The position numbers were made by a program, and so were the translations under genes. This document shows positions 18,870 to 27,836 of a stretch of DNA of 58,103 nt, piece after piece. The notes under the pieces are model-generated. The model had not been told where the DNA came from. It was given only the letters and a program-made list of their open reading frames with translations, and made no database searches. This DNA is from JABMPO01 sp964539785. GTDB lineage: Bacteria > Fidelibacterota > Marinisomatia > Marinisomatales > TCS56. Location: the NCBI GenBank assembly GCA_964539785.1, contig CAZIJQ010000008.1, positions 1-58,103 on the forward strand, written 5' to 3'. Every line of letters starts with the position of its first letter. Positions within the stretch are counted from its first letter, which is position 1.

Positions 18870-19336
18870 AACCGAGAATAGTCATCCGCACGGCAAAGAT
18901 CACTGATCTTCCCCAGATCACGGCCATTGAACGGCGAGTATTTCCACATCCCTGGACTGAAGCACAATTGATGTTTGAGATTACCAACAAGCCGGTATCC
19001 GGTACCACAGTGGCTTTGATTGATAATGAAATCGTTGGCTATTTGATGTATCATTTGATTTATGACGTAGTACATATAAATAATATCGCAGTAGATTCAA
19101 CCCGGCAACGCAAGGGGGTCGGGCGGTTATTAATGGAATCATTTTACAGACATCTTCCTGAGCGCCAGCCGTACAGCATTTTTCTGGAAGTCGATCAGGC
19201 TAATCAAGCCGCTATCAAATTTTATGAAAAATTTGGTTTTGAGGAAATAGATCCTCGAAAAAATTATTATCCTACCGGAGGGAATGCTCTGGTAATGAAG
19301 AAAAAATTGGAGAATTATGGATTGGTTCAGGCGTAA
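18866..19336 (+). CDS. rimI: Ribosomal protein S18 alanine N-acetyltransferase RimI
   Basis: A 156-residue GNAT acetyltransferase that uses acetyl-CoA. Motif A is IAVDSTRQRKGVGRLLM (about 73-89). FLEVDQANQAAIKFYEKFGF (about 108-127) and the YYPTGGNALVMKKKL ending are typical of RimI. The order after tsaE-tsaB fits RimI rather than an unrelated GNAT. Its 3' end overlaps accD by 20 nt, which is unusually long and suggests coupled translation. Specificity for S18 is inferred from context and similarity. Confidence 0.88.
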   Translation: MKPRIVIRTAKITDLPQITAIERRVFPHPWTEAQLMFEITNKPVSGTTVALIDNEIVGYLMYHLIYDVVHINNIAVDSTRQRKGVGRLLMESFYRHLPERQPYSIFLEVDQANQAAIKFYEKFGFEEIDPRKNYYPTGGNALVMKKKLENYGLVQA

Positions 19337-20159
19337 AATAGAAAAAATTCATCCTGCACAGAAAAAAGCCATTCCGGATGGCTTATGGATTAAATGCCCC
19401 ACCTGTTCGGAGATATTATACAAACCGGAATTGGAGCGGTTGCTCTCAACCTGTCGGAAATGTGGTCATCATTTCCGAATTTCACCGGATATCTATGTTA
19501 AATTAATTTTAGATGAAGGTTCGGCTGAAACTTTATTCACCGATCTTAAATCAAATGATATGTTGAATTTTAGAGCTACAAAGCGTTATTCAGCCCAATT
19601 GAATACGGCCCATAAGAAATCGGGAAATCAGGATGCAATTCAGTTTTATTCGGGAAATATCGAGTGTAATCCCATTGTTTTGGGTGTAATGAATTTTGCC
19701 TTTATTGGTGGCAGTATGGGATCGGTGGTTGGGGAAAAAATAGTACGTGGTATCAGTCTGGCTGAGGAACACAATTGTCCGTTAATAATCATCTGCGCTT
19801 CCGGGGGGGCAAGGATGCAGGAAGGCAGTTATTCATTAATGCAAATGGCAAAGACCAGCGCCCGGTTAGCAAGATTCTCCAGCAATCAGGGGTTGTTCAT
19901 TTCGGTACTCACTGATCCTACAACGGGTGGAGTTACCGCCAGTTTTGCCATGCTTGGGGATGTGATTTTAGCCGAACCGGGAGCATTAGTTGGATTCGCC
20001 GGTCAACGGGTGATTAAGCAAACTATTGGGCAGGACCTGCCACCCGGTTTCCAGCGGGCTGAATTCCTGCTTGAAAAAGGTTTTATCGATAATATCGTCA
20101 CACGATCCACTATGAAATCAACCCTTCTAAAAATCATTTCGATTCTGCATGCCAAATAA
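19317..20159 (+). CDS. accD: Acetyl-CoA carboxylase carboxyltransferase subunit beta
   Basis: A 280-residue beta subunit of the carboxyltransferase that moves CO2 from carboxybiotin to acetyl-CoA for fatty-acid synthesis. An N-terminal zinc ribbon has Cys27-x2-Cys30 and Cys46-x2-Cys49. The crotonase-fold core shows FIGGSMGSVVGEKI, IIICASGGARMQEG and DPTTGGVTASFAMLGD, and the C-terminus has the usual AGQRVIKQT. Length is normal. The partner alpha subunit gene (accA) is not here. It overlaps rimI upstream and surE downstream (11 nt), within the porX-led run. Confidence 0.97.
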   Translation: MDWFRRKIEKIHPAQKKAIPDGLWIKCPTCSEILYKPELERLLSTCRKCGHHFRISPDIYVKLILDEGSAETLFTDLKSNDMLNFRATKRYSAQLNTAHKKSGNQDAIQFYSGNIECNPIVLGVMNFAFIGGSMGSVVGEKIVRGISLAEEHNCPLIIICASGGARMQEGSYSLMQMAKTSARLARFSSNQGLFISVLTDPTTGGVTASFAMLGDVILAEPGALVGFAGQRVIKQTIGQDLPPGFQRAEFLLEKGFIDNIVTRSTMKSTLLKIISILHAK

Positions 20160-20916
20160 ACCATTGATATTAATTACCAATGACGACGGAATTTTCGCTC
20201 CGGGAATCTTTGCTTTGTGGAAAGCGATACATGAAATCGGTGAAATATTTATCGCTGCCCCGGACACCGAGAAAAGCGCTGTGGGCCATGCCATAACAAT
20301 ATCTGATCCTATCAGGGTCGAGAAAATTAGCCGAAAAAATGGATTTTCCGGTTATGCAGTAGCAGGGACACCAGCCGATTGTGTAAAAATTGCTGTTCGG
20401 GCATTGATGGAAAGACCACCGGATATAGTCATCTCAGGCATAAATGCCGGTGCGAATGTTGGTGCGAGTCTGTTGTATTCAGGTACTGTTTCGGCTGCAA
20501 CTGAGGGCACCCTGCTTAATATTCCATCAATTGCAGTTAGCCTAGATTCACTGACGGTAAAAGACTTTAGTTTTGCGGGAAAAGTTGCTGCCAATATGGT
20601 ACATCAAATACTCGAAAAAGGGTTACCCACCGGCACCTTGCTCAATGTGAATGTACCGGCCCTACCTGAATCAATGGTTAAAGGATATAAAATAACCCGG
20701 CAAGGCAATTCGCATTATCGGGAAGGATTTGATAAGCGCGAAGATCCCCGGGGGCGTACCTATTATTGGATGACCGGTCAATTAATAGAGCCTACTGGCT
20801 CATCGGATAGCGATATCCAGGCTTTAAATCAGAATTGGGTCAGTGTAACTCCGATTCACTATAAATTAACCAACGAGGAATTCCTGCCTGAATTAATTGA
20901 CTGGGGTCTTGAATGA
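20149..20916 (+). CDS. surE: 5'/3'-nucleotidase SurE
   Basis: A 255-residue metal-dependent nucleoside-monophosphate phosphatase, acting in nucleotide salvage and stationary survival. The N-terminal ILITNDDG motif carries the metal ligands Asp12 and Asp13. SAVGHAITI and VVSGINAGANVGASLLYSGTVSAA-type segments (here IVISGINAGANVG) supply the other conserved residues. Start and stop overlap neighbours (11 nt with accD, 4 nt with guaA), so it is part of one transcript. Confidence 0.95.
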   Translation: MPNKPLILITNDDGIFAPGIFALWKAIHEIGEIFIAAPDTEKSAVGHAITISDPIRVEKISRKNGFSGYAVAGTPADCVKIAVRALMERPPDIVISGINAGANVGASLLYSGTVSAATEGTLLNIPSIAVSLDSLTVKDFSFAGKVAANMVHQILEKGLPTGTLLNVNVPALPESMVKGYKITRQGNSHYREGFDKREDPRGRTYYWMTGQLIEPTGSSDSDIQALNQNWVSVTPIHYKLTNEEFLPELIDWGLE

Positions 20917-22460
20917 GTACTGCTCACCCGGGGGTGCTAATCCTTGATTTCGGTTCACAATATACCCAATTGATTGCCCGTCGCATTCGTGAGCAACACG
21001 TTTACTCTGAGATAATTTCCCACGATACTCCTCTGGAAGAAATTATTGCGTTAAATCCTCTGGCGTTAATTTTATCCGGTGGCCCATCAAGTGTTTATGA
21101 CTCTGCCGCACCTGAATATGATAAAAGAATATTTGATCTGTCGATACCGATTTTAGGAATTTGTTATGGACTGCATCTGTTATCGGATCATCATGGCGGT
21201 CAGATAAAAAAATTAGGTGCCGGTGAATATGGTTTTGCGAATATTGAAATATTTACTCAAAGCGATTTATTTGCCGGTGTGGCTTCCGGTTCTCAGGTTT
21301 GGATGAGCCATCAAGATCAGGTGATTGACCTGCCCTTTGATTGGCAAATATTGGCAAAATCTTCCAATGAAATTGTTGCTGCAATCGGGAATCAATCAAT
21401 TAAGCGGTTCGCCGTACAATTTCATCCGGAAGTTGTTCACACGGTTGAAGGCGCCACTATAATAAATAATTTTCTTTTCAAAATTGCTGGCTGTAAACCG
21501 GATTGGACTCCGGGTAATTTTATTCGTGAGCAAATTACCGCGATCCGGGATACCGTTGGAGAGGGTCGGGTGATTTGTGGAGTTAGTGGTGGCGTTGACT
21601 CGACGGTAGTAGCCGCCTTATTGCATAAAGCCCTTGGTTCCCAGGTTACCGCGGTTTTGATTGATCACGGTTTATTGCGCAAAAATGAAGCCCGGCAATG
21701 TGTTGCGGCTTTGAAAAATGGCTTGGGTGTAAATATTCATACTTTTGATGAAGCCGACCGCTTCCTTACTCGTTTGGCCGGAATTACCGAACCGGAGCAG
21801 AAACGAAAGATCATTGGTGAGCAATTTATCCGTACTTTTGAAGCTGCCACCACAAAACTTGGCAGCGCCGACTTTCTGGCCCAGGGAACCTTATATCCCG
21901 ATATCATTGAAAGTGGCAGTACAAAAAAAGGTCCGGCAGCAGTAATAAAATCACATCATAATGTGGGTGGTTTACCGGCAGATATGGATTTTGAATTGAT
22001 CGAACCATTGCGGGATTTATTCAAAGATGAAGTGCGACGAGTCGGAAGTGAATTGGGATTACCCGAAGCCCTAATCGGTCGGCATCCTTTTCCGGGTCCC
22101 GGGTTAGCAGTTAGAATAATCGGAGAAATAACACCCGAGCGACTAGCTATCCTGCGCGAGGCGGACGATATTTACCTGAATATTTTGCACGAAGATGGTT
22201 TGTACGATGAAATCTGGCAGGCTTTCTCGGTATTAATTCCGGTAAAAACAGTTGGTGTAATGGGGGATGCCCGTACATATGAAAATCTGCTGGGATTACG
22301 AGCCGTTGTGAGTGCCGATGGAATGACGGCAGACTGGTACCGGATGCCTCACGATACTTTATCAAAGATTTCAAATCGAATTGTAAATTCTGTTAAGGGA
22401 ATTAACCGTGTGGTATATGATGTTACCTCCAAGCCGCCCGGTACAATCGAATGGGAATAA
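20913..22460 (+). CDS. guaA: GMP synthase (glutamine-hydrolysing)
   Basis: A 515-residue enzyme converting XMP to GMP with glutamine and ATP. The class I amidotransferase domain (about 8-195) has nucleophile Cys84 in LGICYGLHLL and the VQFHPEVVHT His/Glu pair. The ATP-pyrophosphatase domain follows, with P-loop GVSGGVDSTVVA near 222-233. The C-terminal dimerisation domain ends in the conserved PPGTIEWE. Length is typical. It overlaps surE by ATGA and is the last tightly coupled gene of the porX run; glmS begins 48 nt later. Confidence 0.97.
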   Translation: MSTAHPGVLILDFGSQYTQLIARRIREQHVYSEIISHDTPLEEIIALNPLALILSGGPSSVYDSAAPEYDKRIFDLSIPILGICYGLHLLSDHHGGQIKKLGAGEYGFANIEIFTQSDLFAGVASGSQVWMSHQDQVIDLPFDWQILAKSSNEIVAAIGNQSIKRFAVQFHPEVVHTVEGATIINNFLFKIAGCKPDWTPGNFIREQITAIRDTVGEGRVICGVSGGVDSTVVAALLHKALGSQVTAVLIDHGLLRKNEARQCVAALKNGLGVNIHTFDEADRFLTRLAGITEPEQKRKIIGEQFIRTFEAATTKLGSADFLAQGTLYPDIIESGSTKKGPAAVIKSHHNVGGLPADMDFELIEPLRDLFKDEVRRVGSELGLPEALIGRHPFPGPGLAVRIIGEITPERLAILREADDIYLNILHEDGLYDEIWQAFSVLIPVKTVGVMGDARTYENLLGLRAVVSADGMTADWYRMPHDTLSKISNRIVNSVKGINRVVYDVTSKPPGTIEWE

Positions 22461-22508
22461 TTGGTTAATCGATTATTGATGGAAATATATTAATAAGGAC
22501 GAGCAATT

Positions 22509-24347
22509 ATGTGTGGTATCGTAGGCTATCTTGGTAATAAGGACTCAGTCCCAATCTTGCTTAAAGGACTGAAACGACTTGAGTATCGTGGCTACGACTC
22601 GGCTGGGATGGCGACAATCAACAATTCCCATTTAAATACGATTAAATGTACCGGAAAAGTCTCAGAATTAGAAGCTGCTTTAGTTAAAAAACGACAATCG
22701 GGTAATTTGGGGATCGCCCATACCCGCTGGGCTACTCATGGCGAACCTAATGACATCAATGCCCACCCCCATCTTGATCAGTCAGGCAAGATTGCGCTGA
22801 TTCACAATGGAATTATTGAGAATTATAACAGTCTTAAAGTAGCCCTAAAACAACAGCAGATAAATTTTAAGAGCGATACTGATACAGAAGTCCTTGTCCA
22901 GTTGATTGCTGCTTTTTATAAAGGTGGGAAATTATCTTTTCCTAAAGCTGTTCAAGCCGCCCTACAGGAAGTAGTCGGGGCTTATGGAATTGTTGCCATC
23001 TGTGAAGATGAACCTGATTTGATGGTTGCCGCAAGATTGGGCAGTCCCCTGGTTCTGGGAGTTGGGGACGGGGAGTATCTCATTGCCAGTGACGCTTCGC
23101 CGATTGTTGAACATACCCGCAATGTTATCTATCTTGATGAAGGTGAATTGGTGACAATCACCAAGGCTGGTTACACTGTTCGCAGTATTCACGAAGATCG
23201 CATCGTAACCAAAGATGTGACACAGGTTGATTTAAGTATTGAGGAAATTGAGAAAGGGAAATTTCCTCATTTCATGCTTAAAGAGATATATGATCAGGAA
23301 CGGACTATCAAAGACACGATGCGCGGCCGATTGTTGATGACTGAAGGCTCTGCCCATCTGGGTGGGATTGGAGAGTATTTACCACGCATTGAAAAAGCGA
23401 GACGGTTTTATATTACTGCCTGCGGTACATCCTGGCACGCCGGTCAAATTGGGAAATATCTACTGGAGAGATTTGCCAATATCCCGGTTCATATCGAATA
23501 TGCATCGGAATTCCGCTATCGGAAAACAATCATTGATAGTGAAACCATTGTAATTGCAATCAGCCAATCCGGTGAAACAGCTGATACTTTGGCTGCCATT
23601 AAAAAAGCTCACGAACAAGGGGCACTTACCCTGGGAATTTGTAATGTTGTCGGCAGTTCGATTGCCCGAGAAACCGATTGTGGGGTTTATACCCACGCGG
23701 GGCCCGAGATTGGTGTAGCTTCAACTAAAGCTTTTACTGCCCAGGTGACTGTCCTATTAATGCTGGCTCTATTATTAGGTCGTCGAAGGGGCTTTTCTAT
23801 ACAAGCCGGGCAGAAACTGGTTAGTGCAATGAATTCCATTGATCAGCTTGTTAAAAATACCCTGAAGCAGGCTAGTGCAATCAAACAGGTTGCCCGTAAA
23901 AACATGGCTGCTGATAATTTTTTGTATTTGGGTCGGGGGTTGAATTTTCCAATCGCTCTCGAAGGAGCATTGAAATGTAAAGAAATATCCTACATCCATG
24001 CTGAAGGCTACCCGGCTGCTGAAATGAAACATGGACCGATTGCTTTGATCGATGAGAAAATGCCAGTGGTAGTAATTGCTCCCCACGACCCGACCTTTGA
24101 AAAAATCATGTCCAATATTCGAGAAGTCAAAGCCCGCAAAGGACGATTAATAATCGTTACCGATAAAATTTGCCCTCAGATTGAGGAAGTTTCTGATTTT
24201 GTTATTGAAGTAGGTGAGATGCATCCGATAATTTTCCCTTTGGTGGCGACAATTCCATTGCAGATTCTGGCCTATTACCTGGCGGTTTTAAGGGGCTGCA
24301 ATGTTGATCAGCCACGGAATCTTGCGAAGAGTGTGACGGTTGAATAA
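22509..24347 (+). CDS. glmS: Glutamine--fructose-6-phosphate aminotransferase (isomerising)
   Basis: A 612-residue enzyme making glucosamine-6-phosphate, the first step to UDP-GlcNAc for peptidoglycan, LPS and other glycans. The N-terminal Ntn amidotransferase has the catalytic Cys2 (MCGIVGYLG), THTRWATHG-type (here AHTRWATHG) and the HNGIIENY segment. Two SIS domains (about 290-430 and 460-600) contain SQSGETADTL and the AEMKHGPIAL motif, and the C-terminus ends in PRNLAKSVTVE. An AAGGAC-like site precedes the ATG. No glmS ribozyme is visible in the 48-nt leader, which is too short for one. Its stop overlaps the next start. Confidence 0.97.
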   Translation: MCGIVGYLGNKDSVPILLKGLKRLEYRGYDSAGMATINNSHLNTIKCTGKVSELEAALVKKRQSGNLGIAHTRWATHGEPNDINAHPHLDQSGKIALIHNGIIENYNSLKVALKQQQINFKSDTDTEVLVQLIAAFYKGGKLSFPKAVQAALQEVVGAYGIVAICEDEPDLMVAARLGSPLVLGVGDGEYLIASDASPIVEHTRNVIYLDEGELVTITKAGYTVRSIHEDRIVTKDVTQVDLSIEEIEKGKFPHFMLKEIYDQERTIKDTMRGRLLMTEGSAHLGGIGEYLPRIEKARRFYITACGTSWHAGQIGKYLLERFANIPVHIEYASEFRYRKTIIDSETIVIAISQSGETADTLAAIKKAHEQGALTLGICNVVGSSIARETDCGVYTHAGPEIGVASTKAFTAQVTVLLMLALLLGRRRGFSIQAGQKLVSAMNSIDQLVKNTLKQASAIKQVARKNMAADNFLYLGRGLNFPIALEGALKCKEISYIHAEGYPAAEMKHGPIALIDEKMPVVVIAPHDPTFEKIMSNIREVKARKGRLIIVTDKICPQIEEVSDFVIEVGEMHPIIFPLVATIPLQILAYYLAVLRGCNVDQPRNLAKSVTVE

Positions 24348-26238
24348 AATCATAAATATTATCCTGGTTTTAGTATTTCTGGCCAATCCTGTTCTGGGAC
24401 AATTTGCAGTGTTTGGCAGTCGAACCAATCAGGAAAAATTTGACCGGGGAGTAGCCAGTTTCAACGATGGCCGCTATACCAGTGCAGCAGGTATTTTCCG
24501 TAAATTGACTCATTCTGATACAACCGAGCTGGTCACTGCATCAGCCATGATGCTGATGAAATCTGAATATCATGCCGGGAACATCGCCAATGCAAAGTTG
24601 GTCGGTGGTGATTTTATCAATCGTTATCCCCAGAGTTCATATTTGAAAGATGTTTATCTCTGTTTTGGGGATATGTTTGTTAATGAAGGTCTGCCGGATT
24701 TTGCTTTTGGCATGTACCTTAATTCTCGACGTCTAACAATTACGACAGCCAACAAAGATTTTTTAGATGAGAGGTTGGTCAAATTAGTATCACTCGGTCT
24801 GAATATTGGCAATATCAATACATTGGAAATGACCGAAGGTAATCTGGTTAATAAAAATATTCTGTTTTTGGCGCGAGCTTTTTCACACATTCTTGCCGGA
24901 GAACCTGATGAAGCTGCCGCAGAAATGAATAAAATCGATTCAGATTTGTTACCTGAAATATATTCTGAAATCAGCGGGACAATAATTCGACAAACTTATA
25001 AACCTGCGCAAAATACCCTGGCAATCGGAGTAATTCTGCCACTAACTGGTCATGGAGCCGGATTAGGTCAGGCCTTTTTAAATGGACTATATCAAGCAGT
25101 GGACCAAGTTGAAAATGATAGCAGCATGATTGTTTTATCCATATTTAATAATAATAGTGATGCAGTAGAATCCTTGTTGGCAGTTCGTCAATGCGTGAAT
25201 AATTCTAATATCAAATTGATAATCGGTCCCTTGACAAGTACTAATTCAATCACAGCTTCTGCGGTAGCTCAGGAAATGAAGATTCCTATACTATTACCGG
25301 AAAGTTCTGAGGATAATCTAACCGAAATTGGTGATTTTGTATTTCAGATGAATTCGACATTGACCATGCGTGGCAGGCTCGCTGGCCGTTATCTGGCAGG
25401 TGAACTTGATTTGGACAGCTTGGCGGTTATTGCACCGTTCGATGAATTTGGTCATTCGCTGGCTGATGCCTTCATGACTGAGGTAGATGCACTTGGAAAA
25501 ACAGTTGTCGCAGTGGAATGGTATTCAGGCATTCCGGAAAATCTACGCCGGCAATTTATGTCATTAAGGAAAATCGCGTTTAGTTTGCAGGAATCGAGTG
25601 AATTTGATCAATATCTGGGCATGGAAATCGATAGCCTGGATGCAATGTTTGATATACCAGACGATATATTCTTTGATATTCCGGAATCGGATGAAAAACC
25701 ATTATCAGGATCAGATTCAGCAAAAATCGTTCTGGAAACCATTCAAGGTTTGTATATACCGATTCACCCCGGGCATATTCAATATCTGGGAACCCAGTTT
25801 CCATCATACAATTTAAATACCCAATTAATTGGGAATGAGAACTGGCTTGATTTGGAGGTGCTTACTCAGGAAATTATCGGCCCCCATATTGACGGTATGG
25901 TATATATTTCTAATTATTTCGCACCCGTAGATTATTCCAGTATTTCCTTGCCAGCACTGGACGAAAATGTAGATCTGAAATATTTTTATCATGGATTTGA
26001 CAGTGGAATGCTGCTGGCGGAACTAGCGGGTACCAAGCTTGAATCAAGATTAAGCGCTAAAGAGAAATTAGCCAGTTTAGATCGATTCCGCGTATTGACC
26101 CAGATCATAAGTTTCAATACTCATGCTAAAAATATTAATACTGCATTGCGGGTGCTTGAGTACAGGGATCATGAATTGATTGATTTGGGTTATTTTAATG
26201 GTGATTCAATAATAGTCAATATTCCTGCTATCCCATAA
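24340..26238 (+). CDS. Exported TPR plus type I periplasmic-binding-fold protein (LpoA-like)
   Basis: A 632-residue exported protein starting at TTG, 8 nt inside the end of glmS. The signal peptide is IINIILVLVFLANPVLGQ, with cleavage after Gln. Residues of about 30-210 form TPR-like helices (DRGVASFNDGRYTSAAGIFRKL). Residues of about 225-625 have the type I periplasmic-binding fold: LAIGVILPLTGHGAGLGQAFLNG, then LIIGPLTSTNSITASAVAQEMKIPILLP in adjoining pieces. The TPR-plus-binding-fold plan is that of LpoA-type penicillin-binding-protein activators and of branched-chain amino-acid ABC receptors. With no ABC transporter nearby, a cell-wall role next to glmS is slightly favoured. Substrate unknown. 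Confidence 0.75.
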   Translation: MNKIINIILVLVFLANPVLGQFAVFGSRTNQEKFDRGVASFNDGRYTSAAGIFRKLTHSDTTELVTASAMMLMKSEYHAGNIANAKLVGGDFINRYPQSSYLKDVYLCFGDMFVNEGLPDFAFGMYLNSRRLTITTANKDFLDERLVKLVSLGLNIGNINTLEMTEGNLVNKNILFLARAFSHILAGEPDEAAAEMNKIDSDLLPEIYSEISGTIIRQTYKPAQNTLAIGVILPLTGHGAGLGQAFLNGLYQAVDQVENDSSMIVLSIFNNNSDAVESLLAVRQCVNNSNIKLIIGPLTSTNSITASAVAQEMKIPILLPESSEDNLTEIGDFVFQMNSTLTMRGRLAGRYLAGELDLDSLAVIAPFDEFGHSLADAFMTEVDALGKTVVAVEWYSGIPENLRRQFMSLRKIAFSLQESSEFDQYLGMEIDSLDAMFDIPDDIFFDIPESDEKPLSGSDSAKIVLETIQGLYIPIHPGHIQYLGTQFPSYNLNTQLIGNENWLDLEVLTQEIIGPHIDGMVYISNYFAPVDYSSISLPALDENVDLKYFYHGFDSGMLLAELAGTKLESRLSAKEKLASLDRFRVLTQIISFNTHAKNINTALRVLEYRDHELIDLGYFNGDSIIVNIPAIP

Positions 26239-26254
26239 TTCCAATTAGCCAGCA

Positions 26255-26950
26255 ATCAAAGTTACTAGCAACAATCCACGTTATTTAGATTTTTCCGGTG
26301 AAATTAAAGTAGACCGGATTTCTGCAGCTATTTCGGTGCGCTCTAGAAATCGTGAATTGAATCGGAATGGTCTGGCGAAAGTATTGGGGTTTACCGCTGA
26401 CAGGCTTTCAATTCCCAAACAGATCCATTCTAATACGGTAAAAATTGTTGATCAGGCTGGCATATATATTAAATGCGACGGTCTGGTGACCAGCTCATCA
26501 GACATTGTATTATCCCTGCAAGTGGCCGATTGCATCCCATTATTTTTAATAGATTCGGTACAGAAAAATCTGGGATTGATCCACGTTGGCTGGCGTGGGG
26601 CCGCGGCTGGTATCGTGCCTAATGCGATAGCGAAAATGGAAAAACTAGGTAGTAATCCGAAAGATATTACGGCATTGATCGGTCCCTGCATTCTCCAGGA
26701 AAATTTTGAAATTGGACCCGAGGTCGCCGCGCATTTTCCAAATCGATTTTTGCAGACTGGGACTGCTGATCGCTCCTATCTTGATCTGCCTCGTTTTACT
26801 TACCGGGCATTGCAAAACTGCGGGATTTCTCCTGATAAATTATTTAATACCCAACTGGACACTTATTCTAACCCTGTGCTATTTCATTCCTACCGCCGTG
26901 ATGGAGTTAATGCGGGTCGGATATATGCGGTACTGGGGTGGCGCCAATAG
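26255..26950 (+). CDS. YfiH/LACC1-family protein (multicopper-oxidase-like, purine nucleoside phosphorylase family)
   Basis: The family joins a laccase-domain fold to purine-nucleoside activity and to peptidoglycan editing (PgeF). The metal/active-site residues are present: His in PKQIHSN, Cys in VADCIPLF and His in HVGWRGAAAG, and the SYRRDG ending is typical. The first canonical start is GTG at 26336 (204 residues), but the frame is open from 26249. The upstream codons encode a family-like strand (EIKVDRISAAISV), so translation probably starts at ATC 26255 or ATT 26303. The usual GGVS-PY-SLN segment after that strand is absent, leaving the protein about 20 residues short there. No Shine-Dalgarno is visible. 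Confidence 0.8.
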   Translation: MKVTSNNPRYLDFSGEIKVDRISAAISVRSRNRELNRNGLAKVLGFTADRLSIPKQIHSNTVKIVDQAGIYIKCDGLVTSSSDIVLSLQVADCIPLFLIDSVQKNLGLIHVGWRGAAAGIVPNAIAKMEKLGSNPKDITALIGPCILQENFEIGPEVAAHFPNRFLQTGTADRSYLDLPRFTYRALQNCGISPDKLFNTQLDTYSNPVLFHSYRRDGVNAGRIYAVLGWRQ

Positions 26951-27013
26951 TCGTTCCTACTCCTTTTTACTGAAGGGCACAGCTTTTAAATTAGCGATTA
27001 AAATTTGACGCTT

Positions 27014-27790
27014 ATGACAATTCTTGATTCAATTTTACTGGGTATTCTGCAAGGTTTTACAGAATTCCTGCCAATTAGCAGCTCCGGTCATCTGGTACTG
27101 GCCGAATATTTACTCGGTGTTTCTACTCCCGGACTGGTTTTTGAAGTAACCGTTCATCTTGGTTCGCTGATTAGCATTCTTATTGTTTTCTGGCAGGATA
27201 TTAAAGAAATTCTGCTTTCGCTGCATGATCGGTCGACTCGACACCTGATACTGGTTTTGGTTGTAGGCACAATACCAGCCGTTCTGGTAGGGCTATTGTT
27301 CAAGGACTGGTTTGCTGCAGCTTTTGATAATATTGCCCTAGTGGGTGCGACCTTGATGCTTACCGGTATTATTCTTATCAGTACTCGATTTGCTAAATCG
27401 AAAAATGCAGAATTGACTTACTTCAATGGTTTAATCATCGGTATTGCTCAATCGATGGCGATTACACCGGGAATTTCCCGTTCCGGTTCTACAATAGCCG
27501 CCGGTTTGATTTTGGGTATCAGCAGCAAAGATGCAGCCCGGTTTTCGTTTTTACTGGCAATTCCCGCTATTGTTGGCGCCGGCTTGTTGACCGGTCTGGA
27601 AATTGTTTCAACTGCAAATGCGAATATTTTTTCAATTGAAAATATCAGTGCTTTTTTCACTTCTCTGGTTGTCGGGGTTTTTGCATTAAAATGGCTTTTA
27701 AAGACCCTCAAAACCGGCAAATTTCATTGGTTTGGTATTTACTGCCTGTCTATTGGTTTAATAACTTTAATTTGTTATTACGTTACCTGA
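27014..27790 (+). CDS. uppP: Undecaprenyl-diphosphatase (BacA/UppP family)
   Basis: A membrane phosphatase of about 258 residues that recycles undecaprenyl pyrophosphate to the monophosphate carrier of peptidoglycan and glycan units; it also confers bacitracin tolerance. Signature segments are GILQGFTEFLPISSSGHL (about 9-26) and GISRSGSTIAAG (about 156-167), which hold the catalytic Glu, Ser and Arg. Seven to eight hydrophobic helices are visible. The ATG at 27014 is preferred over the TTG at 27005 because the family usually begins a few residues before the first helix. The carrier-recycling role fits the glycan locus 8 kb downstream. Confidence 0.95.
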   Translation: MTILDSILLGILQGFTEFLPISSSGHLVLAEYLLGVSTPGLVFEVTVHLGSLISILIVFWQDIKEILLSLHDRSTRHLILVLVVGTIPAVLVGLLFKDWFAAAFDNIALVGATLMLTGIILISTRFAKSKNAELTYFNGLIIGIAQSMAITPGISRSGSTIAAGLILGISSKDAARFSFLLAIPAIVGAGLLTGLEIVSTANANIFSIENISAFFTSLVVGVFALKWLLKTLKTGKFHWFGIYCLSIGLITLICYYVT

Positions 27791-27825
27791 TTATTATAGT
27801 TATTAGGTTACAATACATGATTGTT

Positions 27826-27831
27826 AAGGAG
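27826..27831 (+). promoter_or_regulatory. Shine-Dalgarno site of the symporter gene
   Basis: AAGGAG lies 5 nt before the ATG at 27837. It shows that this genome does use Shine-Dalgarno pairing at some genes even though many starts lack it. Confidence 0.6.
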
Positions 27832-27836
27832 CATCA

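Noticed and set aside
22461..22508. glmS ribozyme before glmS
   Set aside because: The 48-nt gap is too short and shows no ribozyme core; this ribozyme is mainly known from Firmicutes.
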